Source: Salinimicrobium sp049680855
GTDB taxonomy: Bacteria > Bacteroidota > Bacteroidia > Flavobacteriales > Flavobacteriaceae
Direction: 5' to 3'
DNA: 64,000 nt
NCBI RefSeq assembly: GCF_049680855.1
Contig: NZ_JBMPGS010000007.1
Location: 1 to 64,000 of the forward strand
Positions 34,107 through 43,975 of the stretch are shown here, piece after piece; the first letter of the stretch is position 1, and every line of letters starts with the position of its first letter. The position numbers and the translations under genes were made by a program. The notes beneath the pieces are model-generated. The model did no database searches. It had not been told where the DNA came from and worked only from the letters and a program-made list of their open reading frames with translations.

Positions 34107-36620
34107 ATGAAGACAGCCAACAAAAAAATTGAAACCTATTTTACTCAGAATGGGAATGGATTGGGTAATACCGGACTTTCCAAAGATGACCTGAAAAACT
34201 CGTTTTTGGAAAAACTTTTTTATGGCCTGGGAAGGATTCCTGCCCTGGCGACAAAAAATGATCTTTACACAGCACTTGCACTTACGGTGCGTGACAGGGT
34301 GCTTCGGCAGTTTGTTAGATCTACCCAACAATTTAATGAAGAAGATGCCCGTGCCGTAGCTTATTTTTCAGCAGAATTTCTTCCGGGGCCGCACCTGAGT
34401 AATAATCTCCTTAATCTTGAAATCACTAAGGAGACAAGTGAAGCACTGGCAGAACTTCAGCTGGACCTTGATGATCTTTTAGCAGAAGAAGTGGAACCAG
34501 GCCTGGGAAATGGCGGACTTGGACGGCTTGCTTCCTGCTATATGAATTCAATGGCCACTTTAGGAATTCCTTCAATTGGTTATGGAATTAGGTATGAATT
34601 CGGAATATTTAAGCAGGAGATCAAAGACGGGTGGCAGTCTGAATGTACAGATAAATGGCTGCATTTTGGAAATCCCTGGGAAATCGTGCGACCTGAAATT
34701 GCTTACGAAGTTAAATTCGGCGGAAGGACCGAAGCCTACACCGATGAAAAGAAGAAGTACAGAGTGAACTGGCATGCCGATTCTGTAGTGAAAGGAACGG
34801 CATATGATACTCCTATTTTAGGATATCAAAGTAACGGCATCATCATGCGGCTTTGGAAAGCGGAGGCTGTGGAATCCTTTGATTTTTCTGCTTACAACCT
34901 GGGGGATTATTACCGGGCAGTAGAGAAGAAGATGCGTTCTGAAAATATTACCAAGGTTCTTTATCCTAATGATGAAAACTTATCGGGTAAAGAGTTGAGG
35001 TTGAAACAGCAATATTTTTTCGTATCGTGTTCGCTTCAGGATATTATTCATTTACATTTATTTCAGGGAAGAAAACTGAGCACCCTACATGAAAAATTCA
35101 CCATACAACTTAATGATACGCACCCTTCCATATCAGTAGCCGAACTCATGCGTCTGCTGGTAGATGATCACCAGATGGAATGGACAGAGGCCTGGAAGGT
35201 GACCACTCGCACCTTTGCTTACACGAATCATACTTTGCTGCCTGAAGCCCTGGAGCGCTGGCCGGTGAGCATTCTTGGAAACATTCTGCCGCGTCACCTC
35301 GAGATCATATATGAAATTAACCGAAGGTTCCTTCAGGAATTACAGAACAAACACTTTAGCAGTGAAAAAATTTCCCGCATGTCACTTGTGGAAGAAGGCG
35401 GCGGAGAGGCTAAAATTAGAATGGCAAATCTTGCAACCGTAGGAAGTTACAAAGTGAATGGAGTTTCGGCTTTACATTCCGGACTGCTGAAGAAAAATGT
35501 GCTGAATGATTTTGCTGAACTCTGGCCAGAAAAATTTGTGAATGTTACCAACGGGATTGCACATCGCAGATTTTTGGCAGTAGCCAATCCTTTGCTTGCA
35601 GAATTAATTTCAGAAAAAACAGGAAAAGAATGGCTGAATGACCTAAGCAAGATAAAAGCAATTGAAAACTTTGCGGGAGACAGCGGATTCCAAAAGGAAT
35701 GGATGAGGATTAAGTTTAAAAACAAAGAAGTCCTGAGCAAACATATTAAAGAACAATCAGGAATTGATGTGAACCCGGCAATGCTTTTTGACATCCAGGT
35801 AAAAAGGATACATGAATACAAACGCCAGCACCTAAAAGTAATGCATATCCTGCAGCTGTATCTCCGGATAAAAAAAGGTAAGGGAAATGATATCCAGCCA
35901 ACCGCATTTATATTTGCCGGTAAAGCAGCACCCGGATATTTTATGGCCAAGTTGATCATTAAACTGATCAATGCGGTAGGAGAGCTAGTCAATAATGATC
36001 CTGAAGTAAATAAAAAATTAAAAGTTGCTTTCATCCCTAATTTTAATGTCAAACAAGCTCAGACTATTTACCCTGCAGCCGATCTTTCAGAACAGATCTC
36101 CTTGGCAGGGAAAGAAGCTTCAGGAACGGGGAATATGAAATTTGCCCTGAATGGTGCTCTTACGGTGGGAACACTGGATGGTGCAAATGTGGAAATAAGG
36201 GAAGAAGTAGGTGAAGCGAATTTTTTCCTTTTTGGACAAACCGCCGAAGAAGTGGAACAGACCCGGATTAAAGGTTACCATCCCTACACTTTATATGAAG
36301 AAAATGAAGAACTCGGTGAAATAATAGATTTTCTGCTTAGTGATGAACTAACGAAAGGGGAATCCGGACTTTTCAGGCCTATTTATGACAACCTTCTGCA
36401 ACAGGATCCTTATCATTTATTAAAAGACTTTGAATCTTATTCCCTGGTGCAGCAAGAGATTCATAAAACCTGGAAGGACAAGGAGAAATGGGCGAAAATG
36501 TCTATTTTGAATGTTGCAAACATGGGTAAATTTTCTTCAGATCGCTCTATAGAAGATTATTGTAAAACCATTTGGCAAGTAGAACCGGTAAAGATCGAGA
36601 GTTTGAAGGATTCTCAATAA
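34107..36620 (+). CDS. glgP: glycogen/alpha-glucan phosphorylase
   Basis: 837 residues, full family length. PLP lysine K678 in GTGNMKFALNGALTVGTLDGANVEI; GNGGLGRLASCYMNSMATL near the N-terminus and VKRIHEYKRQHL are hallmark motifs. It releases glucose 1-phosphate from alpha-1,4-glucan. Unlike the enzyme type with a DUF3417 extension, this is the classical E. coli/muscle-like form. Own promoter region; followed by a convergent phzF-like gene. Confidence 0.96.
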   Translation: MKTANKKIETYFTQNGNGLGNTGLSKDDLKNSFLEKLFYGLGRIPALATKNDLYTALALTVRDRVLRQFVRSTQQFNEEDARAVAYFSAEFLPGPHLSNNLLNLEITKETSEALAELQLDLDDLLAEEVEPGLGNGGLGRLASCYMNSMATLGIPSIGYGIRYEFGIFKQEIKDGWQSECTDKWLHFGNPWEIVRPEIAYEVKFGGRTEAYTDEKKKYRVNWHADSVVKGTAYDTPILGYQSNGIIMRLWKAEAVESFDFSAYNLGDYYRAVEKKMRSENITKVLYPNDENLSGKELRLKQQYFFVSCSLQDIIHLHLFQGRKLSTLHEKFTIQLNDTHPSISVAELMRLLVDDHQMEWTEAWKVTTRTFAYTNHTLLPEALERWPVSILGNILPRHLEIIYEINRRFLQELQNKHFSSEKISRMSLVEEGGGEAKIRMANLATVGSYKVNGVSALHSGLLKKNVLNDFAELWPEKFVNVTNGIAHRRFLAVANPLLAELISEKTGKEWLNDLSKIKAIENFAGDSGFQKEWMRIKFKNKEVLSKHIKEQSGIDVNPAMLFDIQVKRIHEYKRQHLKVMHILQLYLRIKKGKGNDIQPTAFIFAGKAAPGYFMAKLIIKLINAVGELVNNDPEVNKKLKVAFIPNFNVKQAQTIYPAADLSEQISLAGKEASGTGNMKFALNGALTVGTLDGANVEIREEVGEANFFLFGQTAEEVEQTRIKGYHPYTLYEENEELGEIIDFLLSDELTKGESGLFRPIYDNLLQQDPYHLLKDFESYSLVQQEIHKTWKDKEKWAKMSILNVANMGKFSSDRSIEDYCKTIWQVEPVKIESLKDSQ

Positions 36621-36697
36621 AGAACAAAGAATGTGGAACAAAGAAATCGATATGGTTAATCATGATCACATCCTTTCTATTTGGAAATATTTTTGTG

Positions 36698-37486
36698 TTA
36701 TTCAGTAAATAATTTACCTATGGAATATGTCTTGGCATATCCGCTGATCAATACTCTTTCCCCGGCATCTTCGCAGTAGATTGTACCGCCACGTTGAGAA
36801 AGTTGCTTCGCGGTAAATATCTTTTTACCCAATTTTTCTTTCCAGTAAGGAACAAGGGAACAGTGCGCAGAGCCCGTCACAGGATCTTCAAAAACCGATG
36901 CCTTTGGCGTAAAGAACCGCGATACAAAATCACAATCTTTCCCTGGCGCAGTAATGATCACTCCACCTGTGCCCAATGCCAATTGATCAAAATGGGAGCG
37001 GTTAATATCAATTTGTCTTACTTCTTCTTCATTTGAAAAGACGAGTACATAATCTCGCGCTTTAAGAACTTCTTTAGGTTGAATATTTAAGGAATCTCTT
37101 AAAAGATTAGGAAGTTCTGTTAAGCCTGGATTTAGGGAGGGCAAATCTAGCGTGTACAGGTTGTCTTTTGCCGTCACTTGCAGTTCTCCACTAAGGGTAT
37201 CAAAAATGATGTTTTGGCGGCTATATTTTCTTATTTCTTTAAGTGCATGAGCTGTGGCCAGAGTTGCGTGTCCGCAGAGGTCCATTTCGGTTTCGGGAGT
37301 GAACCAGCGCAAATGGATTTTGTAACCCATATCAACAAAGAAAGCGGTTTCAGCTACCGCATTTTCTGCGGCTATTTTTAGTAATAAATCATCGGGAAGC
37401 CATTCCGAGAGCGGTACAACGCAGGCGGGATTCCCTCCAAAGATTTCATTGGTAAAAGCGTCTATTTGATAGCGATGTAACTGCAT
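36698..37486 (-). CDS. PhzF family isomerase-like protein
   Basis: 262 residues with a diaminopimelate-epimerase-like fold: YQIDAFTNEIFGGNPACVV (family signature), catalytic Glu region NAVAETAFFV, RWFTPETEMDLCGHATLATAH, and PVTGSAHCSLVPYW. Phenazine PhzF isomerises a chorismate-derived compound, but most chromosomal homologues have unknown substrates, and no phenazine genes are nearby. Stand-alone gene. Confidence 0.9.
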   Translation of the reverse strand: MQLHRYQIDAFTNEIFGGNPACVVPLSEWLPDDLLLKIAAENAVAETAFFVDMGYKIHLRWFTPETEMDLCGHATLATAHALKEIRKYSRQNIIFDTLSGELQVTAKDNLYTLDLPSLNPGLTELPNLLRDSLNIQPKEVLKARDYVLVFSNEEEVRQIDINRSHFDQLALGTGGVIITAPGKDCDFVSRFFTPKASVFEDPVTGSAHCSLVPYWKEKLGKKIFTAKQLSQRGGTIYCEDAGERVLISGYAKTYSIGKLFTE

Positions 37487-37538
37487 TGATGTGTTGATCT
37501 AGTTTTATAAAAAGAATAGAAATTCATAACTGGAAACA

Positions 37539-37736
37539 TCATTTCCTAGCGTTTTCTTCCTGTCCTTTTTTTGTTTCTCTTTTGCGGCCTATTTTAGAGT
37601 GTTTTTTATCCTCGGCTGCCTTTCTTTTGGAAACCTGTTTTCTTAGACTAATGATGGTGTAAATGATAACGATGAGCAGAATTATACCCATAATTACTGC
37701 AAAACCAATTCCCCGGTTAAATTCAATTTCTGTCAT
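37539..37736 (-). CDS. small single-span membrane protein, basic tail
   Basis: 65 residues. One transmembrane helix at about 10-32 (GFAVIMGIILLIVIIYTIISL) is followed by a highly charged Lys/Arg-rich cytoplasmic tail (KQVSKRKAAEDKKHSKIGRKRETKK). No family recognised. The organisation resembles small envelope proteins common in flavobacteria. It lies 52 bases upstream of the phzF-like gene on the same strand and may be cotranscribed. Confidence 0.6.
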   Translation of the reverse strand: MTEIEFNRGIGFAVIMGIILLIVIIYTIISLRKQVSKRKAAEDKKHSKIGRKRETKKGQEENARK

Positions 37737-37913
37737 GGATATAAATTTATAAATATTATTGCGATATATGATTTATGTACTGATGATAAGTTTCAGGTCA
37801 GATAGAAATATTAAGAGAGAATTTTAAAAAATATAGGAAAAATTTAATATTCTGAAATATTGAGGGTGCTGATTTTCAATTACTTTTAAAATTCACCTTT
37901 AAAATATTTGGAG

Positions 37914-38267
37914 ATGGTGCAGTATGGAATATGGGCCTTTGATGAAAAGTTAGGACTTATTGGAAGACCCGAAAATTTACCTGAGCTTTATTTGAGTGTA
38001 GATAAAATTTGGGATACAGAAGAGACTAAAGTGGGTAGGGTATGGAAATGGCCAATTCACTTCGCCCCCAATCCGTGGTTTACCCCACGTGTGGCTGATG
38101 ATTTTAATAAAGCTTTTTATTATGCGCATCAATTTTTTAATGGCTTTCGTCCAACAGATTCCCCCGAAGATTTGGAAATTGACATGAGAACCATGGAAGT
38201 ACAAACAGAGATCCTTAGTGATTACTTTCCAGGGCCCGATGGAGAAATGGAAGTACGTGTATGTTAA
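37914..38267 (+). CDS. hypothetical protein, 117 residues
   Basis: The ATG at 37914 is preferred over a TTG two codons earlier. The soluble product is rich in Trp/Phe/Pro (YGIWAFDEKLGLIG, KVGRVWKWPIHFAPNPWFTPRVADDFNKAFYYAHQFFNG) and ends with an acidic segment and VRVC. The composition is clearly protein-like, not a chance frame. No family recognised. Isolated, divergent from the small membrane-protein gene. Confidence 0.6.
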   Translation: MVQYGIWAFDEKLGLIGRPENLPELYLSVDKIWDTEETKVGRVWKWPIHFAPNPWFTPRVADDFNKAFYYAHQFFNGFRPTDSPEDLEIDMRTMEVQTEILSDYFPGPDGEMEVRVC

Positions 38268-38572
38268 TATGCAAAATCTTCCTATTTCTTGCTTTCAGTT
38301 CTAAAAAGTTCTGTTATTCTCTTTTAGGATCTTTTTTAAATTGGAAAAACCTTCCTGTCGAATTTGATTTTATTTTCCAACTTTCATAATAATAGAGAGA
38401 TAATGTTTACTTCATATACAATTATGATTTGAAGAATATATTTGGAAGAGATTTCAATAAGGTAGTTCATTTAACAAGTGATTTATAACGTTCCTCAAAT
38501 AATTTGGCTTTAATCTTGCCAATAATTTGGGAGAACTAACCTTTTAAGAAATCTTAACCTAATCTTCCTATT
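38268..38572. other. 305-base intergenic region
   Basis: AT-rich, with no convincing coding frame, hairpin or promoter element recognised on either strand. Confidence 0.4.
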
Positions 38573-38722
38573 ATGATTGTCAAAGAAAAATCAAATGATT
38601 TAAAGTGGTGGGAGAGACTCTTCTCTATTGACTGGAACTGGTTATTCGCTCATTGTACCTATATTTTCACCTTTATTTTTGCTGTAGGCGTCTTAACATT
38701 TGTTATCTGGATGCTTTCATAA
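38573..38722 (+). CDS. small 49-residue membrane protein
   Basis: ATG 38573 to TAA 38722. An N-terminal amphipathic stretch with many Trp (SNDLKWWERLFSIDWNWLF) is followed by one transmembrane helix (YIFTFIFAVGVLTFVIWML). Trp enrichment and a clean membrane span argue for a real small protein. No family recognised. It lies 227 bases upstream of the SLC13 transporter gene, same strand. Confidence 0.5.
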   Translation: MIVKEKSNDLKWWERLFSIDWNWLFAHCTYIFTFIFAVGVLTFVIWMLS

Positions 38723-38949
38723 TCTTTCATTTCTTCCCAAAAGGTGAATAACCAGATGGCAACAGATTGTGGCAATTTTCCTCATTTAAGAAAATATTGT
38801 GGATATTTTTCCCACAGATAAAAGCATGAGTATATCAGGTATTTTTCGGATTTTAAGGAATGATTTGTAGGAAATAGTGGCGTTTATTAAGCTGTTTTAT
38901 GAGATAGGTTTTTTCTCCATTTTGCTATCTTGCCGAAACAACTGGCTAA

Positions 38950-40419
38950 ATGAAAATTACCTTTAAAACTCTGATACTGGCAGCGGGACCAGTTTTATTT
39001 TTTCTGTTACAGTTATCAAATGCTCCGGCAGGAATGACAGAAACGGCATGGGCCGTAGTTGCAGTAACCTTATGGATGGCCCTGTGGTGGGTTACCGAGG
39101 TGGTTCCAATTGCCGTTACAGCTTTGCTCCCCATTATTCTGTTTCCATTAACGGGTGCTTTAGATATTGCCAGCACCACCTCGGCTTACGGAGATAAATA
39201 CGTGTTTCTTTACCTCGGAGGATTTTTACTGGCCATTGCTATTGAAAAATGGGATCTTCACAGGCGGATTGCTTTGTCTATTATAAAATTGATTGGAACC
39301 GATGTAAAGTATATCATTTTAGGATTTATGGTAGCAACGGCTTTCCTGTCCATGTGGATTTCTAATACCGCTACTTCAGTGATGATGCTTCCTATAGGTA
39401 CGGCAATCATTAGTCAGCTTCAAGATGATCCCGAAACTCCTGAGAATGAGAATAAACACTTCGGAAAAGCTCTTATGCTGGCTATTGCCTACAGCGCGTC
39501 CATAGGAGGGATTGGAACTCTTATTGGTACACCTCCAAACCTCGTGCTGGCCGGAATAGTTCAAAAGCTTTATGGAATAGAAATAAGCTTTTTTCAGTGG
39601 GCAAAACTGGGAATCCCCATTTCTATAATACTGTTGGCAATTTGCTGGAAATATCTTACCCGTTTCGCTTTTGATCTTTCACAAATCAAGCTGCCAGGGG
39701 GCAAGGCAAAGATTAATACTCTTCTGAAAAACCTGGGGAAGATGAGTCGGCAGGAAAAAGTGGTGCTTACAGTCTTCGTTTTAACAGCTTTTGGATGGAT
39801 CACCCGTTCCTTTTTACTCCAGCCCTTAATCCCTTTTATTGACGATACGATCATTGCTATGACTGCAGGGGTTGTGCTATTTGCGCTTCCTTCCGGCAAA
39901 AGTGGAGAGCGCATTCTCAATTGGGATGATGCCGTAAAAGTGCCATGGGGCATAATCATTCTGTTTGGAGGTGGAATGGCCCTGGCGAAGGCCTTTGGAG
40001 AAACAGGTCTGGCAACCTGGCTGGGAGAGCAGTTGACTGCCCTGGAGAACCTGCCGCTATATCTCCTGGTACTTGTGATTATAGCCGCAGTGAACTTTTT
40101 AACTGAAGTGACTTCTAATTTGGCTACCACTGCGATGCTACTGCCAATCCTGGCTCCAATGGCCCTGGCAATGGGAATTCATCCTTATTTTCTTCTGGTA
40201 GCTGCCACTCTTGCAGCGTCTTGTGCTTTTATGTTGCCTGTTGCAACACCGCCCAATGCTGTGGTATTGGGATCTGGGCATCTTAATATACCCGACATGG
40301 CCAAAGCAGGAATCTGGATGAATACTTTCTCCATTATCTTGATAAGCCTTATCATTTACTACTTTTTACCCTGGCTATGGAATTTTAGTGTTCATGAAAT
40401 ACCTTCGGTATTCAATTGA
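38950..40419 (+). CDS. SLC13/DASS family sodium:anion symporter
   Basis: 489 residues and about 11-12 membrane segments. Conserved family motifs: ALWWVTEVVPIAVTALLPII, a first sodium-site Ser-Asn-Thr (WISNTATSVMMLPIG), IGTLIGTPPNLVLAG, and a second one NFLTEVTSNLATTAMLLPIL with ATPPNAVVLGSG. Members import di- or tricarboxylates (or sulfate) with sodium. The substrate is unresolved, with C4-dicarboxylates most likely. A TATCTTGC near-consensus -7 element lies about 25 bases before the ATG. Confidence 0.92.
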   Translation: MKITFKTLILAAGPVLFFLLQLSNAPAGMTETAWAVVAVTLWMALWWVTEVVPIAVTALLPIILFPLTGALDIASTTSAYGDKYVFLYLGGFLLAIAIEKWDLHRRIALSIIKLIGTDVKYIILGFMVATAFLSMWISNTATSVMMLPIGTAIISQLQDDPETPENENKHFGKALMLAIAYSASIGGIGTLIGTPPNLVLAGIVQKLYGIEISFFQWAKLGIPISIILLAICWKYLTRFAFDLSQIKLPGGKAKINTLLKNLGKMSRQEKVVLTVFVLTAFGWITRSFLLQPLIPFIDDTIIAMTAGVVLFALPSGKSGERILNWDDAVKVPWGIIILFGGGMALAKAFGETGLATWLGEQLTALENLPLYLLVLVIIAAVNFLTEVTSNLATTAMLLPILAPMALAMGIHPYFLLVAATLAASCAFMLPVATPPNAVVLGSGHLNIPDMAKAGIWMNTFSIILISLIIYYFLPWLWNFSVHEIPSVFN

Positions 40420-40523
40420 TTAATTTAAAACCAAATATAGTATCATCAAAAAAGCCTCTTTTTATCATCATTTTTCTTCAGAAGTTTAGCAGTTATTTTT
40501 AGGGCATTCATCAATTCGAACAA

Positions 40524-40559
40524 AAAAGCCTTTAAAAAATCCCATTTTTAAAGGCTTTT
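40524..40559. terminator. bidirectional terminator hairpin
   Basis: A perfect 15-bp stem AAAAGCCTTTAAAAA/TTTTTAAAGGCTTTT with a 6-base loop, between convergent SLC13 and S41-peptidase genes. The core AAAAATCCCATTTTT is a variant of the recurrent intergenic motif. Confidence 0.85.
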
Positions 40560-40585
40560 AAAGACTTCTGTATATTTGTTTTGTT

Positions 40586-42058
40586 CTATTCTAATAATTG
40601 CGGCACTTCTTTGATATACATTCGTTGATATGCCGGGTGGTGCATATTGCTTTCACCCACTTTCATGATATTGTCTTCCACTTGTTTCTGGATTACAGGA
40701 GTTTTTCCGAGGATATTGTTAAGTGCGGCCTGCAATAAAGGTTCTGAAGGATCTCCTAAAATTCCTAAGTTCGTTACACTTTCAGAATATTTGATATCCG
40801 GTTGTAATCCATCTTCATAATCTGATTTTCCGGCGGCATTTGCCGATTTAAAAACGAGTGGCTGAATGGCGTAAGTATGGTTTTCATTGGCACCTTCCCG
40901 TCCAAAATTAGGGCTGTCATATAACGTAACCGAAGCCTGGAACTTTCCAGTTGTCTTTTCTCCAACCTGAACTACATCAATATAAGGGGCCAGCCCGTTT
41001 ATAACCAATTCGCTGGCAGAGGCACTGCTGTTGGTGGTAAGAATATACACTTTTGAAAGATTAAGACTGTTAATCATATCGCCGGTTCTTATTTTGGTGT
41101 TAAAGCGATTCACCAGACTTTCGGGCATGTTCGCTTCATAGTGCTCCTGGTATTTCTTATTCCATTGTTCCTTCATAAAAACTTCTCCTTCAAATTGACC
41201 GGTTATCATGCTGGCGAGGTCTATGGCAGATTCTACAGAACCACCTCCGTTATAGCGTAAATCCAGAACCAAATCTGTAATCCCTTCATTTTTGAACCTG
41301 GCAAAGGCCTGGTTGAGCTCATCATCAAAATCGGCAATAAAACTATTGTACATCAGGTATCCTATTTTTCTACCTTGCATGTCAAGAGTCTTTACAACGT
41401 GTACAGGATTCGTGGTATAGCTATCCTGGTGGAGCGTAACTGTTTCATCAGTAAGTACAATAGTTGAATTCTCTATTTTTGCAATGTTGATCGTAAAAGA
41501 AGATCCTTTCATGAGATCCTGAAAGTTATTTAAGGTCATTTTTTGTCCGTTTATTTCGGTGAAGATAGTTCCTCGCGTCAAACCTGCTTCTGCGGCAGAA
41601 GTTCCGGGAATAACATACTGTAGAAATCCGAAAATATTATTTGATCCGCTGATGCGCCCCAGTCCAAACTGCATTCCGGCAGTGCTGCTGGTGATGCCTC
41701 TAAAACTTTCTTCAAGCTCCCTGTAATCTGCAGTCATAAAGCTGAAGCGGTCCTTTGCAGATTTTAATCCGGCGAAAAGCTTTTCAGGAGTATCAAAGCT
41801 TTCTAAAAAATTATATTTTTCGGAATTATTGGAGAAATAAGTGTCACCTAAAGGGGGCACATCTGCCTTGTATAAATAGATGTCATTCATTCCGTTCCAG
41901 ATAAAATTTTTAACTTCCAGTTCTTCAGTGGCAATTGGTTCTTCCACTTCTGTACCTGTAGGAGTAAGATTCTGTTCAGGGATTTCATCATCTTTGGAAC
42001 AGGAGATAACTATAAACACAAATAAAAATGAAAGTAAACTAGCATTTTTGATCTTCAT
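40586..42058 (-). CDS. S41 family C-terminal-processing peptidase, lipoprotein
   Basis: 490 residues. Signal peptide with lipobox VISC (Cys about residue 20), then an acidic linker typical of surface-exported Bacteroidetes lipoproteins. A PDZ-like region (about 150-200) includes YVIPGTSAAEAGLTRGTIFTEING. The S41 catalytic core has DLRYNGGGSVESAIDLA, nucleophile Ser in TNSSASASELVINGL and Lys in VGEKTTGK. Probably a surface or periplasmic serine protease of unknown substrate. Single gene. Confidence 0.92.
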   Translation of the reverse strand: MKIKNASLLSFLFVFIVISCSKDDEIPEQNLTPTGTEVEEPIATEELEVKNFIWNGMNDIYLYKADVPPLGDTYFSNNSEKYNFLESFDTPEKLFAGLKSAKDRFSFMTADYRELEESFRGITSSTAGMQFGLGRISGSNNIFGFLQYVIPGTSAAEAGLTRGTIFTEINGQKMTLNNFQDLMKGSSFTINIAKIENSTIVLTDETVTLHQDSYTTNPVHVVKTLDMQGRKIGYLMYNSFIADFDDELNQAFARFKNEGITDLVLDLRYNGGGSVESAIDLASMITGQFEGEVFMKEQWNKKYQEHYEANMPESLVNRFNTKIRTGDMINSLNLSKVYILTTNSSASASELVINGLAPYIDVVQVGEKTTGKFQASVTLYDSPNFGREGANENHTYAIQPLVFKSANAAGKSDYEDGLQPDIKYSESVTNLGILGDPSEPLLQAALNNILGKTPVIQKQVEDNIMKVGESNMHHPAYQRMYIKEVPQLLE

Positions 42059-42378
42059 ATGGAATTGAGATTTATTGACCTAAAGCACATTTTTAAAGTA
42101 AAAAACAGGAATTCGGGTTTATTTAATTTAAATAGAAGGCTTAAGGTCTGGTTATTAGGTAGATATTTATTTTGGAGCAGCAATTGTACCAAAAATGCGT
42201 AAAAGAGTATAAATTCTCTTTTTAACATGCTTATATACAAAACTATAAATTCGGTGATAATGTAGTTGCTCATTTTGGTTGTTTCAATCCTAAATCCTTT
42301 ATGGATTATTTCCATGGTAATGGATAATTTCCAATTCTTAAAAATTATCACTAATTTTACCCTTTTTGGAAGCTTAAT
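42059..42378. other. 320-base intergenic region
   Basis: Divergent, AT-rich region between the S41 peptidase and exonuclease genes. A minus-strand frame of 98 codons exists but is Leu/Phe/Ile-rich low-complexity sequence with no sign of a real protein. A TACCCTTTTTG sequence about 20 bases before the exonuclease ATG is a loose -7 element. Confidence 0.4.
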
Positions 42379-43854
42379 ATGAAAGACCAGTTATTTGCAG
42401 TTATTGACGTAGAAACTACCGGTGGAGGAATTAACGGCAATCGCCTTACCGAAATATGTATCGTACTTTTGCGAGGTACTACTATCATCGACAAGTTCAC
42501 CAGCCTTATAAATCCTGAAAAAGAAATTCCGCTGCCAATCACTGCATTAACAGGTATTGATAACCACATGGTTGCCGATGCGCCTAAATTCTATGAGGTT
42601 GCGAAAAAAGTGGAAGAGCTCACGAGAGATGCGATTTTTGTGGCGCATAATGTGAATTTCGATTATAATGTACTGCGGAATGAGTTTAAGGAACTGGGTT
42701 TCGACTATGCGCGTAGAAAATTGTGTACGGTGCGTCTATCCCGAAAACTTATTCCCGGGTTGTTTTCTTATAGTCTGGGCAGATTATGCGATTCGATTAA
42801 TATTCCCATTTCCAATCGGCACCGGGCAGAAGGGGATACCGATGCTACCGTAATTCTTTTTCAACGCCTGTTATCTCTGGATGAGGATTTTGAAGTGGTC
42901 AATTCTTTCCTGCACGCCCGTTCCAGGCAAGCTACCTTACCACCACATATTGACGCCGAACAAATTCTTAGCCTTCCGGAAACACCCGGGATCTACCTAT
43001 TCAAAGATCAAAAGCATAAAGTTATTTATGCTGGTAAAGCGATAGATATAAAAAAACGGGTAGTTTCTCATTTTTATGATCGCATGAGCAAAGAATATCA
43101 ATTAGGGCAGGAAACCTTTCATATAGATCATGAGACAACGGGGAATGAACTTATTGCTTTATTACTGGAAGCGGAATGCATCAGGAAATTTTATCCGAAG
43201 TTTAACAGAGCTCAAAAACGACCTGGACCTGTTTATCAAATCGTAAGCTATACCAATCAGCGGGGCGTTTTACAATTGGCCCTTGAGAAGACAAGTAAAT
43301 TGAGAGATTCTATCAGCATTTTCTACAGCCGGGCCCTAGCTCAGGAGAAGCTGGAATATCTTTGCAGAGAGTTCAACCTCTGTCCCAAATATTGCAGTCT
43401 GCAGCAGAATGTTGATGAGTGTTCGCATTACAGTATTGCAAATTGTGAAGGCATTTGTACTGGAAAAGAAAAAATTGAATCTTATAATGAAAAAGTGCGC
43501 ACTGCTATTTCTAGTATTTCAGAAGAATCTTCTACTTTCATTATCAGAGAAAAAGGAAGACATTTTGAAGAAGAAGCTTTCGTCATGATCAAACAGGGAA
43601 CTTATCAAGGCTTCGGATTTATTGATTCAGATGTTCAGGTGAGCCGGCTGGAAGACTTTGAATCTTTTTTAAGAAGGCAGACGGCTACTTACCATACGCA
43701 TAAGATTCTAAGCAATTACCTGCGGAAGCAAGGAGCTCCCAAAGTGACATTTTTCGAAGTTGAACCTGAAGAACAAATGGAGCGGCAGGTGGTGCGAGCT
43801 CATAAAAATGCTCGAATCTTGGCTTCTCATGGTACTCTGGCTTTGGAGTTTTAG
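42379..43854 (+). CDS. DnaQ-like 3'-5' exonuclease fused to a GIY-YIG endonuclease domain
   Basis: 491 residues. N-terminal DEDDh exonuclease (about 1-175): motif I FAVIDVETTGGG, motif II VAHNVNFDYNVLRNE, motif III HRAEGDTDAT. A UvrC-type GIY-YIG domain follows from about residue 200 (PETPGIYLFKDQKHKVIYAGKAIDIKKRV), and the C-terminal third has Cys residues (CPKYCSLQQNVDECSHY, NCEGICTGKE). The layout matches the DNA polymerase III epsilon-like/Cho-type fusion proteins common in Bacteroidetes and Actinobacteria. Likely DNA repair, nicking damaged strands and trimming ends; the exact role is unproven. Confidence 0.9.
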   Translation: MKDQLFAVIDVETTGGGINGNRLTEICIVLLRGTTIIDKFTSLINPEKEIPLPITALTGIDNHMVADAPKFYEVAKKVEELTRDAIFVAHNVNFDYNVLRNEFKELGFDYARRKLCTVRLSRKLIPGLFSYSLGRLCDSINIPISNRHRAEGDTDATVILFQRLLSLDEDFEVVNSFLHARSRQATLPPHIDAEQILSLPETPGIYLFKDQKHKVIYAGKAIDIKKRVVSHFYDRMSKEYQLGQETFHIDHETTGNELIALLLEAECIRKFYPKFNRAQKRPGPVYQIVSYTNQRGVLQLALEKTSKLRDSISIFYSRALAQEKLEYLCREFNLCPKYCSLQQNVDECSHYSIANCEGICTGKEKIESYNEKVRTAISSISEESSTFIIREKGRHFEEEAFVMIKQGTYQGFGFIDSDVQVSRLEDFESFLRRQTATYHTHKILSNYLRKQGAPKVTFFEVEPEEQMERQVVRAHKNARILASHGTLALEF

Positions 43855-43975
43855 ATAATTCCACAGTACAATATCCTGATTTTGCAGGCTTCTATGAAAG
43901 AGAAAAAGTTACCAAATTGCTTCAGTAACTTTTTCTGTTTCCAATGTTTTCCAAAAAGGGGAAAATGTAACTGGA

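Noticed and set aside
42055..42351. 98-codon minus-strand frame between the S41 peptidase and exonuclease genes
   Set aside because: Low-complexity Leu/Phe/Ile-rich translation, overlaps the peptidase start region, no promoter or family resemblance; typical of AT-rich noncoding DNA.
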